Shown here in pieces: positions 1 to 5,369 of a stretch of DNA of 9,596 nt (its first letter is position 1; each line of letters opens with the position of its first letter). A program made the position numbers and the translations under genes. Origin of the DNA: Polynucleobacter sp. (GTDB lineage Bacteria > Pseudomonadota > Gammaproteobacteria > Burkholderiales > Burkholderiaceae); the NCBI GenBank assembly GCA_020059445.1, contig JAGVCB010000049.1:1-9596 (forward strand). Reading direction: 5' to 3'. The notes below the pieces were generated by a model. The model did not search any database. It saw only the letters and a list, made by a program, of their open reading frames with translations, and had not been told where the DNA came from.

Positions 1-90
1 CGCACCTGTGAAATCTGCTGCGAAGGCTGTTGTTACTGTTGAAAGTGCAATCGCACCAGCAACCAATGATTTTGTAAATAATGCTTTCAT
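1..90 (-). CDS. pstS: PstS phosphate ABC transporter substrate-binding protein, N-terminal fragment (runs off the window)
   Basis: Only the first 30 codons are present. The gene starts at ATG 90-88 and continues past the left edge. The visible peptide is a Sec signal peptide: basic start MKALFTK, a hydrophobic core of Leu, Val, Ala and Ile, then a likely signal peptidase I site after AFA. The mature protein begins ADFTGA, matching the start of PstS proteins (usually A-D/S-x-TGAG-A-FP). PstS is the periplasmic high-affinity phosphate-binding subunit of the PstSCAB importer. A good ribosome binding site (AGGA, 6 nt before ATG) and a candidate Pho box promoter lie upstream. In Burkholderiales the pst operon usually follows glmM, which supports the call. 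Arsenate is a known competing ligand of phosphate transport, relevant to the neighbouring ars genes. With 30 residues visible, another secreted binding protein cannot be fully excluded. Confidence 0.75.
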   Translation of the reverse strand, partial: MKALFTKSLVAGAIALSTVTTAFAADFTGA

Positions 91-130
91 AAAGTTTCCT
101 TATTCAATGACGCACGACGCGACATGAGGG

Positions 131-164
131 ACTTTACCTAGCGTATATGAAAGTTTTGTGACAT
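131..164 (-). promoter_or_regulatory. Candidate PhoB-dependent promoter of pstS (Pho box plus -10)
   Basis: Read on the minus strand, 164-147 is ATGTCAC-AAAA-CTTTCAT. This has the 7+4+7 layout of a Pho box and matches 15 of 18 positions of the E. coli consensus CTGTCATAWAWCTGTCAY. Exactly 10 bp further comes TAAAGT (136-131), 4 of 6 to TATAAT, at the spacing used by PhoB-activated promoters, where the box replaces the -35. The predicted start near 124 gives a leader of about 34 nt containing the pstS Shine-Dalgarno. Seen: box, spacing and -10. Inferred: PhoB binding. Confidence 0.6.
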
Positions 165-251
165 CTTGAGAGATTCTCGTTAATCAACTAGATTACAATA
201 AGCATATAAAAATCATATACTTAAATTTAAAATATTCATGAGACTCAAGTA

Positions 252-277
252 AAACATGCCCTTTAAAGGGCATGTTT
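252..277 (-). terminator. Palindromic intrinsic terminator downstream of acr3
   Basis: This is a perfect 26-bp palindrome with AAACATGCCC and GGGCATGTTT arms around a TTTAAA centre. It lies 43 nt after the acr3 stop codon. Read on the minus strand it ends in GTTTTACTT, a short U-run, so it can end the arsenic operon transcript before pstS. No plus-strand gene precedes it. The insulation would keep read-through of the ars operon from reaching pstS. Confidence 0.65.
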
Positions 278-314
278 ATTACAAGCAAAAGACAGTTTTT
301 ACATGCCTTTGAAA

Positions 315-334
315 GCTTTATCAGGCTTTATCAG
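315..334. repeat. Tandem 10-bp duplication across the acr3 stop codon
   Basis: GCTTTATCAG occurs twice in direct tandem (315-324 and 325-334, plus-strand reading). On the coding strand this gives ...GAT AAA GCC TGA TAA, so the duplication creates the last codons and puts two stop codons in a row. It is probably a slippage duplication that slightly changed the C-terminus. Confidence 0.7.
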
Positions 335-1334
335 GTGCCCAACGGTTTACCAGTGCCACCAAGCTCAACATCACTGGCACTTCAACCAAGACACCCACCA
401 CAGTGGCTAAAGCTGCCCCCGAGTTCAAGCCAAAGAGCGAGATGGCTACAGCCACAGCCAATTCAAAGAAGTTAGAGGTACCAATCAAACAGGCAGGGCC
501 TGCCACTTGATGAGGCAACTTCAATAACTTGGCACCCCAATAAGTGATAAAGAAAATGCCATAGGTTTGAATGATCAATGGTATTGCAATCAAGCCAATC
601 ACCAAAGGTTTATCAATGATGGTTTGAGCCTGGAATCCAAACAACAAAACCACAGTTGAAATCAAACCAAGGATTGAGGCTGGTTTAATACTCGCCACAA
701 ACTGACTCACTGCATCAGCAGATTTCTTTTGCAACAAACTTCTTGTTAAAACTCCCGCAATCAAAGGAAGAACAACATACAAAAGTGTTGAGAGTACCAA
801 GGTCTCCCAAGGCACAGTGACATTAGTCACACCCAATAAGAAGGCAGCGATCGGTGCGAAGGCCACCACCATGATGAGGTCATTGATTGAAACTTGCACC
901 AAGGTGTAGCTAGGATCTCCTTTGACCAATTGACTCCAAACAAACACCATGGCGGTGCACGGGGCCACACCTAACAAGATCATGCCCGCGATGTACTCTG
1001 AAGCTTCTTGAGGATTAACCAAGCCAGCAAAAATATACTCAAAAAACAAAACACCCAACACTGCCATCGTGAATGGCTTGACCAACCAGTTAATGATGAT
1101 GGTCAAAAACAATCCAGCCGGTTTTTTACCCACATCTTTGACCGCTGACCAGTCAATTTGAACCATCATTGGGTAAATCATGACCCAAATGAGAATGGCC
1201 ACGATCAAATTAACGTTGGCAAATTCCAAACCTGCAATGACTTGGAACACTCCAGGAATCGACAAACCCAGAACCACGCCTAAAACGATGGCCAAGGCCA
1301 CCCAAACTGTTAAGTAACGCTCAAATAAACCCAT
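321..1334 (-). CDS. acr3: Acr3-family arsenite efflux permease
   Basis: This 337-residue protein is full length for the Acr3 (BART superfamily) arsenite transporters. It exports As(III) across the inner membrane, driven by the membrane potential. It is almost entirely hydrophobic, with about ten membrane segments (roughly residues 8-28, 41-60, 74-98, 112-135, 143-168, 176-199, 217-236, 244-266, 276-302 and 306-330). The family cysteine is C126 in [13 protein letters not shown], and the essential glutamate of the last segments is E318 in [20 protein letters not shown] (285-295) is also typical. It starts at ATG 1334 with only a weak purine-rich ribosome site, 71 nt after arsC. It is the last gene of arsR-arsI-arsC-acr3 and is followed by a palindromic terminator. 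ArsC makes its substrate from arsenate, and ArsI can supply more from organoarsenicals. ArsB is a different family and does not fit. Confidence 0.95.
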   Translation of the reverse strand: MGLFERYLTVWVALAIVLGVVLGLSIPGVFQVIAGLEFANVNLIVAILIWVMIYPMMVQIDWSAVKDVGKKPAGLFLTIIINWLVKPFTMAVLGVLFFEYIFAGLVNPQEASEYIAGMILLGVAPCTAMVFVWSQLVKGDPSYTLVQVSINDLIMVVAFAPIAAFLLGVTNVTVPWETLVLSTLLYVVLPLIAGVLTRSLLQKKSADAVSQFVASIKPASILGLISTVVLLFGFQAQTIIDKPLVIGLIAIPLIIQTYGIFFITYWGAKLLKLPHQVAGPACLIGTSNFFELAVAVAISLFGLNSGAALATVVGVLVEVPVMLSLVALVNRWAPDKA

Positions 1335-1405
1335 GGTGTTTCTTTCTTTTTGTTTTGCTTGTTTTGATCTTAGTTCTCTGTATTTGATATTTAATTTTTT
1401 GGCAA

Positions 1406-1897
1406 TTACTTAACTTCTGCAAGTTTCTTAAGTTCTGCCTGAATGGTCATGCCGTCTAATTTTTCAAGTGGCATCGCCGCCAAAAGATCCATGCGTTTTT
1501 TTAAACCATACATCACTGCTTTGAATGCTTGTCTCTTATCATCATCAGAGCCTTGTACCTGTGATGGGTCAGGGTATCCCCAATGAGCAGTGGATGGCTT
1601 ACCTGGCCAGAATGGGCAAACCTCGCCAGCAGCGTTATCGCAAACCGTGATGATGAAATCCATTTGAGGTGCATCATCTTTGCCATAAACATCCCAGCTC
1701 TTTGAAATCAATTTTTCTTCTGGATAACCCATTCCTAGTGCTAATTCAGCGGCAAAAGGGTTGACCTTCGTGCCAGGTGTTGAGCCCGCTGAATAACCGA
1801 TAAAGCGACCACTCTCATGAGTTGAAGCGATGGCTTCTCCAAGAATAGAACGCGCAGAGTTGTGTGTGCATAAAAAGAGGATGTTGTATTTTTTCAT
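1406..1897 (-). CDS. arsC: Arsenate reductase ArsC, low-molecular-weight phosphatase family
   Basis: This 163-residue cytoplasmic enzyme reduces arsenate to arsenite. The P-loop CX5R is at residues 10-16 (C-T-H-N-S-A-R, followed by S17), which places it in the LMW tyrosine-phosphatase fold and not in the glutaredoxin-fold ArsC of E. coli plasmid R773. Resolving cysteines are C86 ([10 protein letters not shown]) and C94, eight residues apart. The phosphatase-type acid D110 sits in [19 protein letters not shown] is characteristic of proteobacterial ArsC encoded beside acr3. The electron donor (thioredoxin, or glutathione and glutaredoxin) cannot be told from the sequence. It starts at ATG 1897 with a modest purine-rich site (AAGAGAAG), 61 nt after arsI and 71 nt before acr3. 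Role in the operon: make arsenite for Acr3 and, through arsenite, the inducer of ArsR. Confidence 0.95.
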   Translation of the reverse strand: MKKYNILFLCTHNSARSILGEAIASTHESGRFIGYSAGSTPGTKVNPFAAELALGMGYPEEKLISKSWDVYGKDDAPQMDFIITVCDNAAGEVCPFWPGKPSTAHWGYPDPSQVQGSDDDKRQAFKAVMYGLKKRMDLLAAMPLEKLDGMTIQAELKKLAEVK

Positions 1898-1958
1898 GAT
1901 GAGCTTCTCTTAAAAATGAGTGATAAAAATTAATTAAATGGTTAATTTAGTTGAAAGC

Positions 1959-2435
1959 TTATGAACAGCTTTTTGTTGTTTTTTTGATTGAACCAATTGA
2001 AACACTGGCTGTGGTTGACGGAACACAGCAAGCACTGGCCTCAGCAGTGCTTACGGCTGCTTCGTTAAAAACCGGAATTGAATCCAAGGTGTGAAAAGTT
2101 TCCCAAGGAATACCAGAGGGATCATTCACCCAGTACTTATCTGACTTGGCATAACAGCAAGCAGTTCCCTCTTCTTCAACCAAGTCAGCCTGTAATGTGT
2201 CTAGACGAGTCTTCATGTCAGATAGCTCTGCAGCGTCTTCCACTTGAATACCCAAATGGTTTAAACCTTCGGCCGCACCTCTGGCAGAAATTGCAAAGTT
2301 GATCTTTGGATCTTCTAATTGCCATTTGGCGTAATCAGTTTTTTCAGTAGTAGGTTCTGTGGCAAACATCTTTGAGTAGAAAGAAATACTTTCTTTCAAA
2401 TTTTTTACTCCCACGTGAATGTGCATGCGTTTCAT
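1959..2435 (-). CDS. arsI: ArsI/CadI-family VOC metalloenzyme (probable C-As lyase)
   Basis: This 158-residue cytoplasmic protein has one vicinal-oxygen-chelate (glyoxalase-like) domain. The ArsI family members that have been studied are Fe(II) dioxygenases that cleave the carbon-arsenic bond of trivalent organoarsenicals such as methylarsenite, releasing As(III). Family marks are KTDYAKWQLEDP (32-43), the likely metal ligands H5 (or H7), H60 (LNHLGIQV) and E112 (WETF), and the vicinal thiol pair C93-C94 (EGTACCYAKSDKYWVNDPSG), which binds the arsenical in characterised ArsI. After residue 120 comes a low-complexity Ser/Thr/Ala tail with extra cysteines C136, C137 and C157. The start ATG 2435 overlaps the arsR stop by 4 nt (ATGA) and has a clear AGGAG 7 nt upstream, so translation is probably coupled. 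CadI-like cadmium-induced proteins share the fold. The ars operon favours the arsenic role, but the substrate is inferred. No arsM methyltransferase is in view. Confidence 0.85.
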   Translation of the reverse strand: MKRMHIHVGVKNLKESISFYSKMFATEPTTEKTDYAKWQLEDPKINFAISARGAAEGLNHLGIQVEDAAELSDMKTRLDTLQADLVEEEGTACCYAKSDKYWVNDPSGIPWETFHTLDSIPVFNEAAVSTAEASACCVPSTTASVSIGSIKKTTKSCS

Positions 2436-2767
2436 GATTGAACTCCTGAAATGTTTGAATTATTTTCTTCGGTGAGACAGGGTTGACCACCACAACAGTT
2501 AAACAAAAGAAAGTCCATGAGGTTGGTCACTTGTCTTGAATGTGGTCGATAAATCAAGTTTCTACTTTGACGTTCAACCAAAATAAGATTGGCCTGATAA
2601 AGTTCCTTGAGATGAAAAGACAAAGTGGCCGCTGGAATACCCAGGGTCTCTTTGATTTCTGAAGGAGTGACTCCCTCAGCGCCCTTTTGAACAATCAGTC
2701 GAAAAATATTGAGCCTTGATTCTTGACCAAGGGCTAGGAAGGATTGAACTGCGTCAGAATTTTTCAT
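2432..2767 (-). CDS. arsR: ArsR-family arsenite-responsive transcriptional repressor
   Basis: This 111-residue winged-helix repressor has a helix-turn-helix at about residues 34-57 (SEIKETLGIPAATLSFHLKEL) and a beta-wing near 62-74. It lacks the classic ELCVCDL metal site. Instead it carries the C-terminal triad C91, C92 and C97 (NCCGGQPC), the arrangement of the Acidithiobacillus ferrooxidans type, in which three such cysteines bind As(III). A two-cysteine methylarsenite sensor is less likely, since the third cysteine is present. The frame stays open upstream to 2887, but I choose ATG 2767: the protein then begins like its family (MKNSDAVQSFLALGQESRL) and the extra 40 codons would run through the promoter. 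The ATG has no convincing Shine-Dalgarno and the mRNA may be leaderless. It is first in the arsR-arsI-arsC-acr3 operon and presumably autoregulates through the palindrome 2769-2786. Confidence 0.93.
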   Translation of the reverse strand: MKNSDAVQSFLALGQESRLNIFRLIVQKGAEGVTPSEIKETLGIPAATLSFHLKELYQANLILVERQSRNLIYRPHSRQVTNLMDFLLFNCCGGQPCLTEENNSNISGVQS

Positions 2768-2768
2768 G

Positions 2769-2786
2769 ATTCCATGATAATGGAAT
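2769..2786. promoter_or_regulatory. Probable ArsR operator (perfect inverted repeat) over the -10
   Basis: ATTCCAT-GATA-ATGGAAT is a perfect inverted repeat with 7-bp arms, ending one base before the arsR start codon and covering the candidate -10 (2779-2774). A dyad of this size over the promoter of an arsR gene is the usual layout of an autorepressor site. Binding by ArsR is inferred and not shown by the sequence. Confidence 0.6.
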
Positions 2787-2807
2787 AATATGACAGATAT
2801 ATGACAT
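2774..2807 (-). promoter_or_regulatory. Pho box promoter of the arsR-arsI-arsC-acr3 operon
   Basis: On the minus strand, 2807-2790 reads ATGTCAT-ATAT-CTGTCAT. This agrees with 17 of 18 positions of the E. coli PhoB-binding consensus CTGTCATAWAWCTGTCAY; only the first base differs. Exactly 10 bp downstream is TATCAT (2779-2774), 5 of 6 to the sigma70 -10, the canonical Pho-promoter spacing. There is no recognisable -35. The predicted transcription start, 7 nt beyond the -10, is at about 2767, the A of the arsR ATG. The same layout occurs at pstS. PhoB control is inferred from this match. Confidence 0.7.
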
Positions 2808-2880
2808 TTCAGTGATAGCCCGCCCCGCCAATTAAGGCGCCTGAGTGAACTTTTTGTGACTTGCCTTATTTGTCTTGAAA

Positions 2881-2920
2881 TTGACACCTCAGTCCACGAA
2901 AATCTTTAAAAATAAGGGAG
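2881..2920 (+). promoter_or_regulatory. Candidate promoter and ribosome binding site of the small plus-strand gene
   Basis: A perfect -35 (TTGACA, 2881-2886) is followed after 18 bp by TTTAAA (2905-2910), 4 of 6 to the -10 consensus. The Shine-Dalgarno AAGGGAG (2914-2920) lies 6 nt before ATG 2927 and decides the start. The predicted transcription start (about 2917) would fall inside the Shine-Dalgarno, so the true start may be a little upstream and the -10 is uncertain. The ribosome site itself is clear. Confidence 0.45.
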
Positions 2921-2926
2921 TTATGT

Positions 2927-3124
2927 ATGTATACCTATGAAGAAGCCGTTAAACAATTACAAGAAACTGGTTCCATCAGTTTAATGAATTTCAAAGAGTT
3001 GCCTTACGATGACCTAGAGGAACTATTAGAAGAAATTAAGAAGTGGTGCGTCTATGCCAACGGCAACAAAGACAAGCTAGAGAAAAAATCCAAGAAAAAG
3101 GATAAAAAGAAGAAAAAGAAGTAA
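2927..3124 (+). CDS. Small protein of unknown function with a polylysine tail
   Basis: I do not recognise this 65-residue protein. It has two parts. Residues 1-46 look like a compact, acidic, mostly helical unit (EEAVKQLQETG, then NFKELPYDDLEELLEEIKKWC) with a single cysteine, C41. Residues 48-65 are almost all lysine, 11 of the last 13 being Lys. No membrane segment or signal peptide is seen. The gene appears real: it has a strong Shine-Dalgarno at the right distance, a TTGACA-containing promoter candidate, ordinary codon use in the first part, and its own terminator (3144-3188). It diverges from arsR across 159 bp and converges on glmM. The basic tail suggests binding to nucleic acid or another polyanion, but that is a guess. 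Whether it came with the ars genes or was already next to glmM cannot be decided here. Confidence 0.75.
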   Translation: MYTYEEAVKQLQETGSISLMNFKELPYDDLEELLEEIKKWCVYANGNKDKLEKKSKKKDKKKKKK

Positions 3125-3141
3125 TCCAGCTCTTCGCTGAA
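3103..3141 (-). terminator. Possible glmM terminator using the polylysine codons of the opposite gene
   Basis: Read on the minus strand after the glmM stop, TTCAGC-GAAGA-GCTGGA (3141-3125) can form a 6-bp stem with one G-U pair and a 5-nt loop. It is followed by a long T-rich stretch (ATTACTTCTTTTTC and onward) that is the complement of the AAA/AAG lysine codons of the small plus-strand gene. The stem is weak and the first Ts are interrupted, so this is tentative. Confidence 0.35.
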
Positions 3142-3143
3142 CA

Positions 3144-3188
3144 GGCCCAGAGATTTCCTCAAACAGGAATGGTCTGGGCTATTTTTTT
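3144..3188 (+). terminator. Intrinsic terminator of the small plus-strand gene, inside the 3' end of glmM
   Basis: GCCCAGA (3145-3151) pairs with TCTGGGC (3173-3179). Inside it TTCCT (3155-3159) pairs with AGGAA (3165-3169), closing a short loop. A run of seven Ts follows at 3182-3188. On the opposite strand no T-run follows the hairpin, so it acts for the plus strand. It begins 20 nt after the small gene's stop and covers the last codons of convergent glmM. Confidence 0.75.
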
Positions 3189-4499
3189 GGCCTGATCTTG
3201 AGCTTGGAGAGCATTTTGTGCTTCGACCATCACTCTGAGCAAAGGTTCTGTGCCTGATGGCCGAATCAAGACTCGGCCACTGCCGCTGAGGTTTTTCTCT
3301 GCTTGTGTGATTGCCTCTTGGATTTTGGTATCAGTCTTCCAGTCATAACCTTGTTTGTATTTCACATTGATCAAGGTTTGAGGGAACAAAGTCACCTTCT
3401 CTAATAGTTGCGCCAAAGTTTGTTGATTTTGCTTCAATGCAGACAACACTTGGAGTGCTGCCACGATCCCATCACCAGTCGTGTGCTTGTCAAGACAGAT
3501 GATATGTCCAGAGCCTTCACCGCCCAATTGCCAATTGTTTTCTTTTAGCTTCTCAAGAACATAGCGATCACCCACTTTGGCGCGCTCAAATTCAATCCCT
3601 TCAGCTTGAATGGCTTTTTCAACGGCCAGATTCGTCATCAAAGTACCAACCACGCCTTTGACCGATTCACCCGCATCTTTTTTGGCCTTGGCAATCAAGT
3701 AAAGAAGTTCATCGCCGTTGAATAATCTGCCATGAGCATCGACCAGTTGAAGACGATCAGCATCACCATCAAGTGCAATACCAAGATCTGCTTTTTCCTC
3801 TTTGACTTTTTCAATCAATGCTTTGGGTGCTGTAGCACCCACACCATCATTGATGTTTTTACCGTTAGGATGAATACCAATCGAAACAACTTCAGCACCT
3901 AACTCATGGAAGACATGTGGGGCAATGTGATATGCCGCACCATGAGCACAATCCACCACCAACTTAAGACCATGAAGACTCAAATGATTCGGGAAGGTAC
4001 TTTTACAAAATTCAATGTAACGACCAGTAGCATCATCCAAACGCTTTGCTTTACCCAAGTGAGCTGAGTCCACGCAGTTCATCGGCTCATTGAGAGCCGC
4101 TTCGATTTGTAATTCAACAGCATCATCTAATTTGTCACCATTGGCAGAAAAGAATTTAATGCCGTTGTCGTGATAAGGATTGTGTGAAGCCGAGATCACA
4201 ACCCCTGCAGATAGTCGAAGCGTTCTGGTGAGATAAGCCACTGCTGGAGTTGGCATTGGGCCACACAACATCACATCCACACCAGCAGCTGAGAAGCCAG
4301 CTTCTAGAGCGGCTTCTAACAAGTAACCTGAAACACGGGTGTCTTTACCAATCAATACAGTGGGCTTGCCATGAGTGCCAGCATTTTTAGCCAATACTTG
4401 ACCGGCAGCGTAACCCAAGCGCATCACAAAGTCAGGGACGATCGGAAACTTGCCGACTTCCCCACGAATACCATCTGTACCAAAATATTGACGTGTCAT
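3159..4499 (-). CDS. glmM: Phosphoglucosamine mutase GlmM
   Basis: GlmM converts glucosamine-6-phosphate to glucosamine-1-phosphate, which GlmU turns into UDP-GlcNAc for peptidoglycan and lipopolysaccharide. At 446 residues it is full length for the alpha-D-phosphohexomutase family. The N-terminus YFGTDGIRG (5-13) is diagnostic for GlmM. The phosphorylated serine is S105 in ISASHNP (102-108), the Mg2+ loop DGDADR is at 244-249 (D244, D246, D248), the sugar-binding loop GEGSGH at 327-332 and the phosphate-binding RPSGTEP at 413-419. All catalytic parts are intact. It starts at ATG 4499, 9 nt after the folP stop, with no clear Shine-Dalgarno, which suggests coupling to folP translation. It is the last gene of ftsH-folP-glmM. 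Its final codons also encode, on the other strand, the terminator of the small convergent gene. In related Burkholderiales pstS usually follows directly; here the ars module intervenes. Confidence 0.97.
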   Translation of the reverse strand: MTRQYFGTDGIRGEVGKFPIVPDFVMRLGYAAGQVLAKNAGTHGKPTVLIGKDTRVSGYLLEAALEAGFSAAGVDVMLCGPMPTPAVAYLTRTLRLSAGVVISASHNPYHDNGIKFFSANGDKLDDAVELQIEAALNEPMNCVDSAHLGKAKRLDDATGRYIEFCKSTFPNHLSLHGLKLVVDCAHGAAYHIAPHVFHELGAEVVSIGIHPNGKNINDGVGATAPKALIEKVKEEKADLGIALDGDADRLQLVDAHGRLFNGDELLYLIAKAKKDAGESVKGVVGTLMTNLAVEKAIQAEGIEFERAKVGDRYVLEKLKENNWQLGGEGSGHIICLDKHTTGDGIVAALQVLSALKQNQQTLAQLLEKVTLFPQTLINVKYKQGYDWKTDTKIQEAITQAEKNLSGSGRVLIRPSGTEPLLRVMVEAQNALQAQDQAKKIAQTIPV

Positions 4500-4508
4500 A
4501 TATGCATT

Positions 4509-5369
4509 TTATAAGTATTCTTGGGCGGCACACCAAATTTTCACAGCATCAATGGTTTGATCAACATCATGCACCCTCAATACCCTGGCCCCACGCTCTA
4601 AAGCCATCAGAGCTGCCGCCACGCTCGCGGTTTGACGATGAGCCATGTCTTTGCCTGTGATAGCACCCAAACTGGATTTTCTAGAAATCCCAGCGACCAC
4701 CGGGAAGCTGTGTTGGCAGAATGCTTGAAAGTGAGCCAACATGGCCATGTTGTGCGCCAAGGTTTTACCAAAACCAAATCCTGGATCAATGGCTAAACGA
4801 TCGCGATCAACACCTTCATCTTCTAAAGCCACGCATCGCTCTATCAAGAAGCCATTCACTTCAGCCACCACATCTTGGTAGTGTGGATCGAATTGCATGG
4901 TCCTTGGATCTTTTTGCATGTGCATGAGCATCACACCACATGTGCTGTTAGTAACAGCTTCGATCGCATGCGGTTGTCTGAATGCCCAAATATCATTCAC
5001 GCAATCAACACCAAGATTGATTGCAGCACTCATGACTTTTGCTTTGTAGGTATCAATTGAGATTGCTACCGGCGCATCTTTAAGTAGCTCTAAGACAGGC
5101 ATGACGCGGTCTAACTCTTCTTGTAGAGACAAGGGTTCAGAACCAGGACGACTGGACTCGCCACCCACATCAATCATTTCTGCGCCTTCAGCGATCAATC
5201 GTTCTGCTTGCTTGAGTGCTGCATCACGATTAGCAAAAAGACCACCATCAGAAAAAGAGTCTGGTGTGACATTGAGGATGCCCATCACCACCGGAGCCGT
5301 GCGTTTGTTCCAGTCAAAAAGAAAACGCCCGCAGCGCCATGCCACGGGCGTTAAATCATGCTTTGCCAT
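4509..5369 (-). CDS. folP: Dihydropteroate synthase
   Basis: FolP joins p-aminobenzoate to dihydropterin pyrophosphate to give 7,8-dihydropteroate, a cytoplasmic folate step and the target of sulfonamides. The 286 residues are a complete TIM barrel with all signatures: MGILNVTPDSFSDGG (29-43), DVGGESSRPGS (67-77), IDTYK (105-109), VNDIWAF (124-130), LMHMQ (148-152), DPGFGFGK (195-202), GISRKS (227-232, catalytic-loop K231) and RVHDV (265-269). There is no sign of a resistance-type duplication or insertion. ATG 5369 shares its A with the ftsH stop (TAATG), so translation is probably coupled. The ftsH-folP-glmM order is common in proteobacteria. Odd: codons 6-18 contain a strong terminator-like hairpin and T-run, so part of the ftsH transcripts may end before folP and glmM. 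Confidence 0.97.
   Translation of the reverse strand: MAKHDLTPVAWRCGRFLFDWNKRTAPVVMGILNVTPDSFSDGGLFANRDAALKQAERLIAEGAEMIDVGGESSRPGSEPLSLQEELDRVMPVLELLKDAPVAISIDTYKAKVMSAAINLGVDCVNDIWAFRQPHAIEAVTNSTCGVMLMHMQKDPRTMQFDPHYQDVVAEVNGFLIERCVALEDEGVDRDRLAIDPGFGFGKTLAHNMAMLAHFQAFCQHSFPVVAGISRKSSLGAITGKDMAHRQTASVAAALMALERGARVLRVHDVDQTIDAVKIWCAAQEYL
5316..5352 (-). terminator. Terminator-like hairpin within the first codons of folP
   Basis: On the minus strand AACGCCCG (5352-5345) pairs with CGGGCGTT (5331-5324). The stem extends inward by TGGC/GCTG (two G-U and two G-C pairs) to 12 bp, closing a 5-nt loop ATGGC. The T-run TTTTCTTTTT (5325-5316) follows at once. It lies 17 to 54 nt after the ftsH stop and within folP codons 6-18. 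In form it is a full intrinsic terminator; whether it ends transcription or is masked by ribosomes on folP is unknown. Confidence 0.55.

Noticed and set aside
165..251. AT-rich stretch between pstS and acr3 with CTTGAG/CTCAAG ends as a possible structured RNA or attachment site.
   Set aside because: The six-base complementary ends are 70 nt apart and nothing between them forms a convincing structure; no tRNA end or integrase is nearby.
1954..1972. Small hairpin AAAGCT/AGCTTT followed by T-rich sequence on the plus strand, at the arsI 3' end.
   Set aside because: AT-rich 6-bp stem, no plus-strand gene upstream, and the Ts are the complement of arsI lysine codons.
2768..2887. The open frame upstream of arsR would allow a 151-residue protein.
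   Set aside because: The extra 40 residues do not resemble ArsR N-termini and would be encoded across the Pho box, -10 and dyad. ATG 2767 gives the usual family start.
2923..2940. Mini-ORF from ATG 2923 (five codons) overlapping the start of the small plus-strand gene, a possible leader peptide.
   Set aside because: It has the poorer distance to the AAGGGAG site than ATG 2927 and stops at once; probably an accident of the ATGTATGT sequence.
3080..3121. A-rich lysine codons as a programmed frameshift site.
   Set aside because: The runs are in the frame G-AAA-AAA, G-AAA-AAG or T-AAA-AAG, not the efficient A-AAA-AAG heptamer, and no extended product in another frame is evident.
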